NCBI RefSeq assembly: GCF_020819595.1 | Contig: NZ_JAJHNP010000009.1 | Coordinates: 248,001-312,000, forward strand | Length of the DNA stretch: 64,000 bases | Direction of reading: 5' to 3' | Source of the DNA: Streptomyces barringtoniae | Lineage (GTDB): Bacteria > Actinomycetota > Actinomycetes > Streptomycetales > Streptomycetaceae | In this document: one piece after another, positions 42,424-50,959 of the stretch | Position numbering within the stretch: position 1 is the first letter of the stretch | How the letters are laid out: each line of letters starts with the position of its first letter | Program-made: the position numbers and the translations under genes | The notes under the pieces: model-generated | Database searches by the model: none | What the model saw: the letters and a program-made list of their open reading frames with translations, nothing else | Told to the model about the DNA's origin: nothing

Positions 42424-43857
42424 TCACACGCCCAGCTCCGCCGCGATCCGTCCCGACCGGATGCCCGTGACCAGTTCGGCGTGGTCGGCCTCGGTGCGGT
42501 CGGCGTAGGTGACGGCGAAGGCGGCTGTCGCCTCGTCCAGTTCCTCGTTCTTGCCGCAGTAACCGGCGATCAGGCGGGGGTCGGCGCTGTGGGAGTGGGC
42601 GCGGGCCAGCAGGGCGCCGGTCATGCGGCCGTAGTCGTCTATCTGGTCGGCGGCGAGCGCGGCGGGGTCGACGCTGCCCTTGCGGTTGCGGAACTGACGG
42701 ACCTGGAAGGGACGGCCGTCGACGGTGGTCCAGCCGAGGAGGATGTCGCTGACCACCTGCATCCGCTTCTGGCCGAGGACGACCCGGCGGCCCTCGTGTT
42801 CCACCGGCGGCGCCTCGAAGCCGGCCGTGGCCAGATGCGGGACGAGCGCGGAGGGACGGGCCTCCTTCACCTGGAGGACCAGCGGCTGCTCACGGTGGTC
42901 GAGGAGGAGGACGACGTAGGACCGGGTGCCGACGCTGCCGGTGCCGACCACTCGGAAGGCCACGTCGTGGACGGCGTGCCGGGCGAGCAGGGGGTGCCGG
43001 TCCTCGGACAGCGTCGTCAGGTACTCCTCCAGGGACGCCGCGACCGCCGCCGCCTCGGCGTCCGGGATGCGGCGCAGGACGGGTGAGGCGTCCACGAAGC
43101 GGCGTCCGCCGTCCGCCGCCGTCTCGGTCGACTTCGCCGCGAACCGGCCGCTGGTGTTGGCGCGGGCCTTCTCCGAGACCCGCTGCAGGGTGCCGAGCAG
43201 ATCGTGGGCGTCGGTGTGGGAGACCAGTTCCTCGTCCGCGATGGCGTTCCACGCGTCCAGCACCGGCAGCTTGGCGAGCAGGCGCATGGTGCGGCGGTAG
43301 GCGCCGACCGCGTCCTGCGCGGCCGCACGGCAGGTGTCCTCGTCGGCGCCGGCCTCCCGCCCGGCGAGCACCAGCGACGCGGCGAGCCGCTTCAGATCCC
43401 ACTCCCAGGGGCCGTGCACGGTCTCGTCGAAGTCGTTGAGGTCGATGACCAGGTCGCCGCGGTGGTCGCCGTACAGGCCGAAGTTGGCCGCGTGCGCGTC
43501 TCCGCATATCTGGGTGCCGATCCTGGTCATGGGGGTGCGGGCCAGGTCGTACGCCATGAGCCCGGCCGAGCCGCGCAGGAAGGCGAAGGGGGTCGCGGCC
43601 ATTCGTCCGACGCGGATGGGGGTCAGCTCCGCTATACGGCCGGCGTTGGACTCGATGACCGCGCTCACCGCGTCGGGGCGGGCGGCGTCCAGGTCGAGCG
43701 TGCGGTGCGCGCTGCGCGGCACGCTCCTGCGCAGCGCCTTGCCCTCCTCCTTGGGCGAGCCCTGTCGCGGCCACTGGGCGAACCCGCGCACCCACGGCAG
43801 CCGAAGCGTCTCCCGGTCCCCCGCGTCCGCCAGCACTTCCCGACCGGTTCCGGTCAC
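42424..43857 (-). CDS. DUF2252 family protein
   Basis: A 477-residue protein of the DUF2252 family, which has a kinase-like (APH/HipA) fold. Conserved blocks are RMAATPFAFLRGSAGLMAYDLA, GDAHAANFGLYGD (a catalytic-loop look-alike) and DLNDFDETVHGPWEWDLKRLA (the metal-binding DFDE). The substrate is unknown. GGGGGAGG lies 8 bases before GTG 43857, which decides the start; the open frame runs on to 44628 only as low-complexity read-through of repeats. Confidence 0.85.
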   Translation of the reverse strand: MTGTGREVLADAGDRETLRLPWVRGFAQWPRQGSPKEEGKALRRSVPRSAHRTLDLDAARPDAVSAVIESNAGRIAELTPIRVGRMAATPFAFLRGSAGLMAYDLARTPMTRIGTQICGDAHAANFGLYGDHRGDLVIDLNDFDETVHGPWEWDLKRLAASLVLAGREAGADEDTCRAAAQDAVGAYRRTMRLLAKLPVLDAWNAIADEELVSHTDAHDLLGTLQRVSEKARANTSGRFAAKSTETAADGGRRFVDASPVLRRIPDAEAAAVAASLEEYLTTLSEDRHPLLARHAVHDVAFRVVGTGSVGTRSYVVLLLDHREQPLVLQVKEARPSALVPHLATAGFEAPPVEHEGRRVVLGQKRMQVVSDILLGWTTVDGRPFQVRQFRNRKGSVDPAALAADQIDDYGRMTGALLARAHSHSADPRLIAGYCGKNEELDEATAAFAVTYADRTEADHAELVTGIRSGRIAAELGV

Positions 43858-44293
43858 CGCGACCGCCTCCCCCGAACGCCCTTCGGCACGAACATCGACA
43901 CGAACATCAACTCGTGCAGACCGTACAGCCGACGCCCGGAACGCGTCAGACCCTGTGGACAACGCCCTGTGGACAACCTGCGCCGCACAGCGAGCCGCCC
44001 AGCGGCATGTGAGGAAGCTCTCGTCGAGCGGAGCGGGGGAGGCGAACGGTACGAAAGGCAACGTGCAGGGCACTCGGGAGGGGCGGCCGCCGGCATCGGC
44101 ATCGGTATTGATGTCGCCTCGCCATCTCCATCTCCATCTCCATCGGCACCGGCACCGGCACCGGCACCGGCCGAGCTCAGCTAGGAGGCCGCCGTGGACC
44201 TGAGGCAGAAGGGAGCGTCTGCGACCCCGTCCGCTGCGGCGCCGACTCCGGCTCCAACGGGCTCCGCCCATCTCGCGCCGGGCGGTGTCCGCC
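43858..44293. other. Spacer with DnaA-box pair and hexanucleotide repeats
   Basis: No credible gene in 436 bases. Two TGTGGACAA boxes lie at 43954-43962 and 43968-43976, 14 bases apart. At about 44123-44143 CATCTC repeats three times, followed by four GGCACC units (44145-44170). Confidence 0.6.
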
Positions 44294-45082
44294 GTGCCTG
44301 AGCTGCCGGACGTCGAGAGTTTCCGCAGAGTGCTCGAGTCCTGCGCGAAGGGCAGGGAAATCCGCCGCGTCGACGTGCGCGACGCGGGCGTACTGCACGG
44401 GGTGAGCGCACGACGGCTGCGCGGCGCGCTGGAGGGCCGGCGGTTCACCGAGCCGGAGCGGCACGGCAAGTGGCTGCTCGCCCACACCGGCGGTCCCACC
44501 GTCCTGCTGCACTTCGGCATGACCGGCCGGCTGCTCTGTGCCCGTCCCGACGACGCCGTGGAGGCCCACGACCGCGTCCTGTTCGGCCTGAGCGGCGACC
44601 GCCAGCTCCGGTACCGCGACCAGCGCAAGCTCCAGGGCCTCTGGCTGGCCGACGACGACTCCGCCGTGGCCCGGCTGCTGGACCGTCAGGGTCCCGACGC
44701 GCTGGCAGTGGACCGTGCGGACTTCGAGGCCGTGCTCCGCGCACGCCGGGGTCATCTCAAGACCGCGCTGACCGACCAGTCCGTGCTGGCCGGGCTCGGC
44801 AATCTGCTCGCCGACGAGATCCTGTGGCGTGCCGGGCTGCACCCCCGCGCCCGGGCCGGGGAACTGACGGAGAGCGAACGCCGGCACCTGTACACCCACA
44901 TGCGGCGCACGCTGCGTTCCGCGGTCACCGCCGGCTGCGTCCCACCGCGCGACGCGTGGCTCACCGGCCACCGCGACGACCCCGACCCGATCTGCCCCCG
45001 CTGCCGCACCCACCTGCGCCGCTCCCGCCTGGCAGGCCGCGGCACGGTGTGGTGCCCGCGGTGTCAGCCGGACGGGACCTGA
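44294..45082 (+). CDS. Fpg/Nei-family DNA glycosylase
   Basis: A 262-residue base-excision repair enzyme. The catalytic N-terminus PELPDVE requires that Met be followed by Pro, so GTG 44294 is the start rather than GTG 44285. Other landmarks are GKWLL (the beta-elimination Lys near residue 57), the helix-two-turn-helix DQSVLAGLGNLLADEILWRAGLHP and a C-terminal zinc finger CPRC...CPRC. It removes oxidised bases such as 8-oxoguanine and cuts the strand by beta,delta-elimination. The lineage could be Fpg- or Nei-like. Confidence 0.88.
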   Translation: MPELPDVESFRRVLESCAKGREIRRVDVRDAGVLHGVSARRLRGALEGRRFTEPERHGKWLLAHTGGPTVLLHFGMTGRLLCARPDDAVEAHDRVLFGLSGDRQLRYRDQRKLQGLWLADDDSAVARLLDRQGPDALAVDRADFEAVLRARRGHLKTALTDQSVLAGLGNLLADEILWRAGLHPRARAGELTESERRHLYTHMRRTLRSAVTAGCVPPRDAWLTGHRDDPDPICPRCRTHLRRSRLAGRGTVWCPRCQPDGT

Positions 45083-45655
45083 ACCCCGGGAGGACCGAAG
45101 ACCCGGCCCCCGCCCGGTCTCCTCGCCCCCACGGCACCACCGGCCGTTACCCGGTCACGCGCCCCGCCGCACCACCGGCCCCAACCGGTCACCCGCCCCC
45201 GCCGCGCCGCATGACAGCCCCGCCCGATCAACGCGCCCTGCGCACAACTGGTAACCCCGGCCCGCGCCCGCGCACGACCGGCACCCCCCGACCCCGCGCT
45301 CCACGCACACAGCCCCAGCCGCCCCAGAGACCTAGCGACCCCAGATCCCAACCGCCCCAGCGCCCAGCCGGCCAACCGGCCAAAGACTTAGCCGACCGCA
45401 GGCCCCAACGGCCCCAGACGCCCAATCGCCCAACCGCCCCCGCCATCTTCCGTGAGATAGCTCACCGTCAGACCGACGTACCGACGGACTGCCCCCGCAC
45501 ACCCCCCTGTGCGATCCCTCACGTCCGTCACGTCGGACACCTTGGTCGGCCACCCTTGTCGGCCACGTCGGCCACAACGCCACATCCGCGAGCACAACGC
45601 GAAACGGGCCTCTGCCGGTGACTTCCGTCACTGGCAGAGACCCGTGTCGTCTCTG
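45083..45655. other. Proline-rich-looking spacer without a convincing gene
   Basis: 573 bases of C-rich DNA. Open frames here give only low-complexity Pro/Arg/Thr strings. Short CCGGCCAA repeats occur near 45365-45385. The right end holds the terminator of the tRNA-Leu gene. Confidence 0.5.
45606..45643 (-). terminator. Terminator of tRNA-Leu
   Basis: Inverted repeat GGGCCTCTGCCGGTGAC / GTCACTGGCAGAGACCC with a 4-base loop, 13 bases past the tRNA 3' end on the minus strand. Nearly perfect stem of about 17 bp. Confidence 0.8.
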
Positions 45656-45739
45656 TGCGCGAGGGGGGAGTTGAACCCCCACGCCCTTGCGGGCACTGGA
45701 ACCTGAATCCAGCGCGTCTGCCTATTCCGCCACCCGCGC
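45656..45739 (-). tRNA. tRNA-Leu (anticodon CAG)
   Basis: 84 bases on the minus strand with acceptor GCGCGGG/CTCGCGC, anticodon stem CTGGA/TCCAG around TTCAGGT, a long variable arm (TGCCCGCAAGGGC) as in class II tRNAs, and a normal T arm with GGTTCAACTCC. CCA is not encoded. In mycobacteria a tRNA-Leu gene also adjoins fhaA. Confidence 0.95.
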
Positions 45740-46389
45740 ATTGGGTGTGTCTTCCGGCTCCTGCCCTTTCGGGCCGGCCCCTTCCGACACCCAGAACATT
45801 AGCACGCCGTACGGGGTGGGTTCACATCCCTTCCCCCGGCCCGAGACCGCCCCGGACCCGGGACCGCGCACCCCGAAACGCCCCAGCCCCGCCGCACCCC
45901 CGCCCGCTCCCACCCGCCGGCCGAGCCCGCTCTCTCCAGTCCGGTCCCAGCCGCCCTCACCCCAGCCCGACCCAGCTCAGCCCGCTCCTCCCCCGGCTCG
46001 ATCCAGCCCGCCCGTGGCCGACCAACCACCCACCAACAACCCCAGTCACCCCAAGCCGCCCCCCACTCACTTCAAACCCACATCCCACCCCCGCCGCCTC
46101 CCTCCCCCACGTATCAAGCAGACTCGCTTCACGTATCAACCTCGTACCGGTCCCCGGCATCTCCCCAGGAGGGGGTCCGGGTCCACAGCCAGGTGCGGGA
46201 CACTGGTCTTCGCCCCCCTCTACGATCCATGGCAGCAGGAGTGCGCACCGGGAGTTCGAAGGGGAGCCGCTGGGGGAACCGGCTGATTGCCGGACGCGTA
46301 GATACGATCAGTGAGCAGTACCAGCGGAACCGGCAGGACAGCAGCCGCACAGCAGGGCAAGGCAACGGCAGGAACGGAGGAGGTGCCCC
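45740..46389. other. Long leader / spacer before the fhaA operon
   Basis: 650 bases with no gene I would trust. The left two thirds are CCC-rich low-complexity DNA; the right part holds the promoter of the fhaA-pknB cluster, possibly around the TAGATACGAT at 46303-46312, and the ribosome site AGGAGG just before ATG 46390. Confidence 0.5.
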
Positions 46390-47268
46390 ATGGGAGTCCT
46401 GAAGAAGTTCGAGCAGCGTCTCGAAGGTCTGGTGAACGGCACCTTCGCCAAGGTCTTCAAGTCCGAGGTCCAGCCCGTGGAGATCGCCGGCGCGCTCCAG
46501 CGTGAGTGCGACAACAACGCCACGATCTGGAACCGCGACCGGACCGTCGTACCGAACGACTTCATCGTGGAGCTGAGCGCGCCGGACCACGAGCGCCTCA
46601 GCCCCTACTCCGGGCAGCTCGGCGACGAGCTGGCCGGCATGGTGCGCGACTACGCCAAGCAGCAGCGCTACACCTTCATGGGACCGATCAAGGTCAACCT
46701 GGAGAAGGCCGACGACCTCGACACGGGTCTGTACCGGGTGCGCTCGCGCACCCTCGCCTCCTCCAGCAGCCAGCCGGGACAGCAGGCGCCGCAGGCCCCC
46801 GCGGCCCCGGCCCCCGGCCGTCCCGGTGCCGGGCAGGGCGCCCCGGGCGGGTACGGCTACCCGCCCGCCACGCCCGCCGGCGCGCCCCCGATGCCGTCCG
46901 CGCCGCCGCCCGGCGCACGGCCCGGCGGCTACGGCTACCCCCAGCCCGCCACGCAGCGGCCCTCGGCCGCCCCGATGAGCGGCGGGCGCACCCGCTACTG
47001 GATCGAGATCAACGGCACCCGCCACCAGATCTCCCGCGCGACACTGGTGCTGGGCCGCAGCACCGACGCCGACGTGCGGATCGACGACCCCGGCGTCTCC
47101 CGCCGGCACTGCGAGATCCGGACCGGAACGCCCTCGACGATCCAGGATCTCGGTTCCACCAACGGCATCGTGGTGGACGGGCAGCACACCACCCGCGCTA
47201 CGCTCCGCGACGGCTCGCGGATCGTCGTGGGCAGCACCACCGTTATCTATAGGCAAGCCGAAGGGTGA
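46390..47268 (+). CDS. fhaA: FhaA: DUF3662 and FHA domain protein
   Basis: A 292-residue protein. Residues 1-125 form the DUF3662 domain (MGVLKKFEQRLEGLVNGTFAKVFKSEV); a Pro/Gly/Tyr-rich linker follows; residues 195-290 are an FHA domain with LGRSTDADV, SRRHCEI and GSTNGIVVDG, which bind phosphothreonine. In mycobacteria FhaA binds the phosphorylated pseudokinase domain of MviN/MurJ and restrains wall synthesis. AGGAGG lies before ATG 46390. First gene of the fhaA-fhaB-pstP-rodA-pbpA-pknB cluster. Confidence 0.93.
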   Translation: MGVLKKFEQRLEGLVNGTFAKVFKSEVQPVEIAGALQRECDNNATIWNRDRTVVPNDFIVELSAPDHERLSPYSGQLGDELAGMVRDYAKQQRYTFMGPIKVNLEKADDLDTGLYRVRSRTLASSSSQPGQQAPQAPAAPAPGRPGAGQGAPGGYGYPPATPAGAPPMPSAPPPGARPGGYGYPQPATQRPSAAPMSGGRTRYWIEINGTRHQISRATLVLGRSTDADVRIDDPGVSRRHCEIRTGTPSTIQDLGSTNGIVVDGQHTTRATLRDGSRIVVGSTTVIYRQAEG

Positions 47269-47278
47269 AGCGGGGGCA

Positions 47279-47809
47279 ATGTCAGAGCTGACCCTCACGG
47301 TCATGCGGCTGGGTTTCCTGGCCGTACTGTGGCTGTTCGTGATCGTGGCCGTGCAGGTCATCCGGAGCGACCTGTTCGGTACGCGCGTCACCCAGCGCGG
47401 ATCGCGTAGGGAGGCCGGGCGTGCCCAGCAACAGGGCCGGCAGCAGGCGGCCCGGCAGCAGGCCGCGCCGCCGCAGCAGCGCGGCCAGCAGGGCGGCGGC
47501 CGGCGTGGCCGCAACGCACCCGCCAAGCTGGTGGTGACCGAGGGCACACTGACGGGCACCACGGTCGCGCTGCAGGGCCAGACGATCACGCTGGGCCGGG
47601 CGCACGACTCCACGATCGTGCTGGACGACGACTACGCCTCCAGCCGCCATGCCAGGATCTACCCGGACCGCGACGGTCAGTGGATCGTCGAGGACCTCGG
47701 CTCCACCAACGGCACCTACCTGGACCGGTCCCGGCTGACGACACCCACGCCGATCCCGCTGGGCGCGCCGATCCGCATCGGCAAGACCGTCATCGAGCTG
47801 CGGAAGTAG
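47279..47809 (+). CDS. fhaB: FhaB (FipA): membrane FHA domain protein
   Basis: A 176-residue protein with one N-terminal membrane helix (residues about 8-28), a Gln/Arg-rich linker (40-82) and an FHA domain (residues 85-176) with LGRAHDSTIVLDDDYASSRHARIY and GSTNGTYLD. It reads phosphothreonine marks from the nearby kinase and, in mycobacteria, links them to the division protein FtsZ. It begins 11 bases after fhaA. Confidence 0.93.
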   Translation: MSELTLTVMRLGFLAVLWLFVIVAVQVIRSDLFGTRVTQRGSRREAGRAQQQGRQQAARQQAAPPQQRGQQGGGRRGRNAPAKLVVTEGTLTGTTVALQGQTITLGRAHDSTIVLDDDYASSRHARIYPDRDGQWIVEDLGSTNGTYLDRSRLTTPTPIPLGAPIRIGKTVIELRK

Positions 47810-47893
47810 TACGACAATGAGCGAGCGGAGCGAGCACGCAGCGGCAGGCCGCCACCCGGCCGCCGGCGCGCTCCCGACCGGAGGGTGGGCAGT

Positions 47894-49489
47894 GTGGCTC
47901 GACACGACCGGCTGTACCCGGAGCCGATGGGCGAGGTGGGCATGAGTCTGTCACTGCGCTTCGCCGCCGGATCGCACAAGGGCATGATCCGCGAGGGCAA
48001 CGAGGACTCCGGTTACGCCGGTCCCCGCCTGCTCGCCATCGCCGACGGCATGGGCGGCCAGGCGGCCGGCGAGGTCGCCTCCTCCGAGGTGATCTCCACC
48101 CTGGTCACGCTCGACGACGACGTGCCCGGCTCCGACATCCTCACCTCGCTCGGCACGGCCGTGCAGCGCGCCAACGACCAGCTGCGTGCCATGGTCGAGG
48201 AGGATCCCCAGCTCGAGGGCATGGGCACCACGCTGACCGCCCTGCTGTGGACCGGGCAGCGGCTCGGTCTGGTGCACGTCGGCGACTCGCGCGCCTATCT
48301 GCTGCGTGACGGAGTTCTCACGCAGATCACCCAGGACCACACCTGGGTGCAGCGGCTCGTGGACGAGGGCCGGATCACCGAAGAGGAAGCCACCACCCAC
48401 CCGCAGCGCTCCCTGCTGATGCGCGCCCTCGGCAGCGCCGAGCACGTCGAGCCCGATCTGTCGATCCGCGAGGTGCGGGCCGGCGACCGCTATCTGATCT
48501 GCTCCGACGGGTTGTCCGGAGTCGTCTCCCACCAGACGCTGGAGGAGACCCTCGCCAGCTACCAGGGCCCGCAGGAGACCGTGCAGGAGCTGATCCAGCT
48601 CGCGCTGCGCGGCGGCGGTCCCGACAACATCACCGTCATCGTCGCCGACGTCCTGGACCTCGACACCAATGACACGCTCGCCGCGCAGCTGTCCGACCAG
48701 CCGGTCGTGGTCGGCGCGGTCGCCGAGAACCAGCACCATCTGCACGACAACGGCATCATGCAGACCCCGGCCGGCCGCGCCTCCCACCTGGGCCGCCGGG
48801 CGCCCGGGCACGGCGGCGGCGAGTTCGGCCCGCCCGGCTCCGGCGACACCACCGGCTACATCCCGGCGGGCAGCTTCGACGACTACGCCGACGGCGACTT
48901 CACCAAGCCGCGCGGCGGACGCAAGTGGCTGAAGAGATCCCTCTACGGCGCCCTCGCCCTCGCCGTCATCGGCGGCGGCCTCTACGGCGGCTACCGGTGG
49001 ACGCAGACCCAGTACTACGTCGGCGCCAACGGCGAGCACGTGGCGCTGTACCGCGGGATCAGCCAGGACCTGGCCTGGGTGTCGCTGTCGAAGGTGGAGA
49101 AGGACCACCCCGAGATCGAACTCAAGTACCTGCCGCCGTACCAGCAGAAGCAGGTCAAGAACACGATCACGGCGGGCGGTCTGCAGCAGGCCCAGTCGAA
49201 GATCGAGGCACTGTCGGTGCAGGCCTCCGCGTGCCGGAAGCAGGCGGAGCGCCAGGCCGGCGAGTCCACGCGGAACGCCAGGACGGGTCAGGGCCAGGCC
49301 GGAGGCACCACGGGAACCACCGCCACCGCCTTCACGTCCAAGGCATCACCGACGCCGAACCCGTCGGCGTCGAAGAAGCCGACATCGCCCTCGAAGTCCC
49401 CGTCCCCGTCCGCGACCGCCACTCCGAACCCCGGCCCGAGCCTCTCCGAGGATGAGCAGAAGGTCGTCGATCAGTGCGGCAAGCAGTAG
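47894..49489 (+). CDS. pstP: PstP: membrane PP2C Ser/Thr phosphatase
   Basis: A 531-residue phosphatase. The catalytic PP2C domain (residues about 20-260) has REGNEDSG, ADGMGGQAAGEVAS, GTT, GDSRAYL, SDGLSG and GGPDNIT, with the metal-binding Asp residues. One membrane helix lies near residues 335-357, and a Thr/Ser/Pro-rich extracellular tail follows. It removes phosphates placed by PknB on wall and division proteins. GGAGGG lies 8 bases before GTG 47894; ATG 47942 (MSLSLRF) is an alternative start nearer the domain. Confidence 0.9.
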   Translation: MARHDRLYPEPMGEVGMSLSLRFAAGSHKGMIREGNEDSGYAGPRLLAIADGMGGQAAGEVASSEVISTLVTLDDDVPGSDILTSLGTAVQRANDQLRAMVEEDPQLEGMGTTLTALLWTGQRLGLVHVGDSRAYLLRDGVLTQITQDHTWVQRLVDEGRITEEEATTHPQRSLLMRALGSAEHVEPDLSIREVRAGDRYLICSDGLSGVVSHQTLEETLASYQGPQETVQELIQLALRGGGPDNITVIVADVLDLDTNDTLAAQLSDQPVVVGAVAENQHHLHDNGIMQTPAGRASHLGRRAPGHGGGEFGPPGSGDTTGYIPAGSFDDYADGDFTKPRGGRKWLKRSLYGALALAVIGGGLYGGYRWTQTQYYVGANGEHVALYRGISQDLAWVSLSKVEKDHPEIELKYLPPYQQKQVKNTITAGGLQQAQSKIEALSVQASACRKQAERQAGESTRNARTGQGQAGGTTGTTATAFTSKASPTPNPSASKKPTSPSKSPSPSATATPNPGPSLSEDEQKVVDQCGKQ

Positions 49490-49516
49490 CGAAGCCGCGA
49501 GAGGCCCTGTCACACG

Positions 49517-50959
49517 ATGAGCAGTACGACTAACTCGCCGACGCACCACACGTCCACGATCGGCGCGATCGGCGCGCCGAGCCGCCGCAACACCGAGCTG
49601 GCCCTGCTGGTCTTCGCCGTGGCCATCCCGGTGTTCGCCTACGCCAACGTGGGCCTGGCCATCAACAACTCGGTGCCCGCCGGGCTGCTGTCCTACGGCC
49701 TCGGTCTCGGTCTGCTGGCCGGCGTCGCCCATCTCGCCGTACGGAAGTTCGCCCCGTACGCAGACCCGCTGCTGCTGCCGCTGGCCACGCTGCTCAACGG
49801 GCTCGGGCTGGTGGTCATCTGGCGGCTGGACCAGTCGAAACTGCTGCAGTCGTTGCCCCATTTCGCCGCAGCCGCGCCCCGCCAGCTGCTGTACAGCGCG
49901 CTGGGCATCGGTATGTTCGCCGCGGTGCTGATCTTCCTGAAGGACCACCGGGTCCTGCAGCGCTACACGTACATCTCGATGTTCAGCGCTTTGGTCCTGC
50001 TGATCCTGCCGCTGGTGCCCGGCCTCGGGGCCAACATCTACGGCGCCAAGATCTGGATCAACATCCCCGGCCTCGGCTCCCTGCAGCCGGGTGAGTTCGC
50101 GAAGATCGTCCTCGCGATCTTCTTCGCCGGCTATCTGATGGTGAAGCGGGACGCCCTGGCCCTCGCCAGCCGCCGCTTCATGGGCCTCTATCTGCCGCGC
50201 GGCCGCGACCTCGGCCCGATCCTGGTCGTCTGGGCGATCTCGATCCTCATCCTGGTCTTCGAGACCGACCTCGGCACCTCGCTGCTGTTCTTCGGAATGT
50301 TCGTCATCATGCTGTACGTCGCCACCGAGCGGACCAGCTGGATCGTCTTCGGTCTGCTGATGTCCGCGGTGGGCGCGGTCGGCGTGGCGAGCTTCGAGCC
50401 CCACGTGAAGAGCCGCGTCGCCTCCTGGCTCGACCCGATGAAGGAGTTCACCCTCAGCCGCCAGGGCGTCGCCGGCCACTCCGAGCAGCTGCAGCAGGCG
50501 CTGTGGGCCTTCGGCTCCGGCGGCACCCTCGGCACCGGCCTCGGGCAGGGCCACTCGGATCTGATCCGGTTCGCCGCCAACTCCGACTTCATCCTCGCCA
50601 CCTTCGGCGAGGAGCTCGGGCTGGCGGGCATCATGGCGATCCTGCTGATCTACGGCCTGATCGTGGAGCGCGGCGTGCGCACCGCCCTCGCCGCCCGCGA
50701 CCCGTTCGGCAAGCTGCTGGCCGTCGGCCTGTCCGGCGCCTTCGCGCTTCAGGTGTTCGTCGTGGCCGGCGGTGTGATGGGCCTCATCCCGCTGACCGGT
50801 ATGACGATGCCGTTCGTCGCGTACGGCGGTTCCTCCGTGCTGGCCAACTGGGCGCTGATCGGCATCCTGATCCGTATCAGCGACACGGCCCGGCGGCCGG
50901 CGCCCGCCCCCGCCACGAACCCCGACGCCGAGATGACCCAGGTGGTCCGCCCGTCATGA
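49517..50959 (+). CDS. rodA: RodA/FtsW-family peptidoglycan glycosyltransferase
   Basis: A 480-residue SEDS protein with about ten membrane helices. Diagnostic segments are GAKIWINIPGLGSLQPGEFAKI (near 177), ILVFETDLGTSLLFFG (near 245) with the essential Asp, and LTGMTMPFVAYGGSSVLANW near the end. SEDS proteins polymerise lipid II into glycan strands and pair with a class B penicillin-binding protein, here the next gene, whose start overlaps its stop. Called RodA by position in the actinobacterial cluster. Confidence 0.92.
   Translation: MSSTTNSPTHHTSTIGAIGAPSRRNTELALLVFAVAIPVFAYANVGLAINNSVPAGLLSYGLGLGLLAGVAHLAVRKFAPYADPLLLPLATLLNGLGLVVIWRLDQSKLLQSLPHFAAAAPRQLLYSALGIGMFAAVLIFLKDHRVLQRYTYISMFSALVLLILPLVPGLGANIYGAKIWINIPGLGSLQPGEFAKIVLAIFFAGYLMVKRDALALASRRFMGLYLPRGRDLGPILVVWAISILILVFETDLGTSLLFFGMFVIMLYVATERTSWIVFGLLMSAVGAVGVASFEPHVKSRVASWLDPMKEFTLSRQGVAGHSEQLQQALWAFGSGGTLGTGLGQGHSDLIRFAANSDFILATFGEELGLAGIMAILLIYGLIVERGVRTALAARDPFGKLLAVGLSGAFALQVFVVAGGVMGLIPLTGMTMPFVAYGGSSVLANWALIGILIRISDTARRPAPAPATNPDAEMTQVVRPS

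Noticed and set aside
43858..44628. N-terminal extension of the DUF2252 gene
   Set aside because: The extra frame reads through hexanucleotide repeats (Arg-Cys and Arg-Trp strings) and lies upstream of a well-placed ribosome site and GTG at 43857.
45083..45621. Extension of a +strand frame past the glycosylase
   Set aside because: Low complexity, no start or motif; looks like C-rich spacer.
45655..46314. Proline-rich frame between tRNA-Leu and fhaA
   Set aside because: It starts inside the tRNA gene and encodes only Pro/Ser/Thr/Arg low complexity; no ribosome site.
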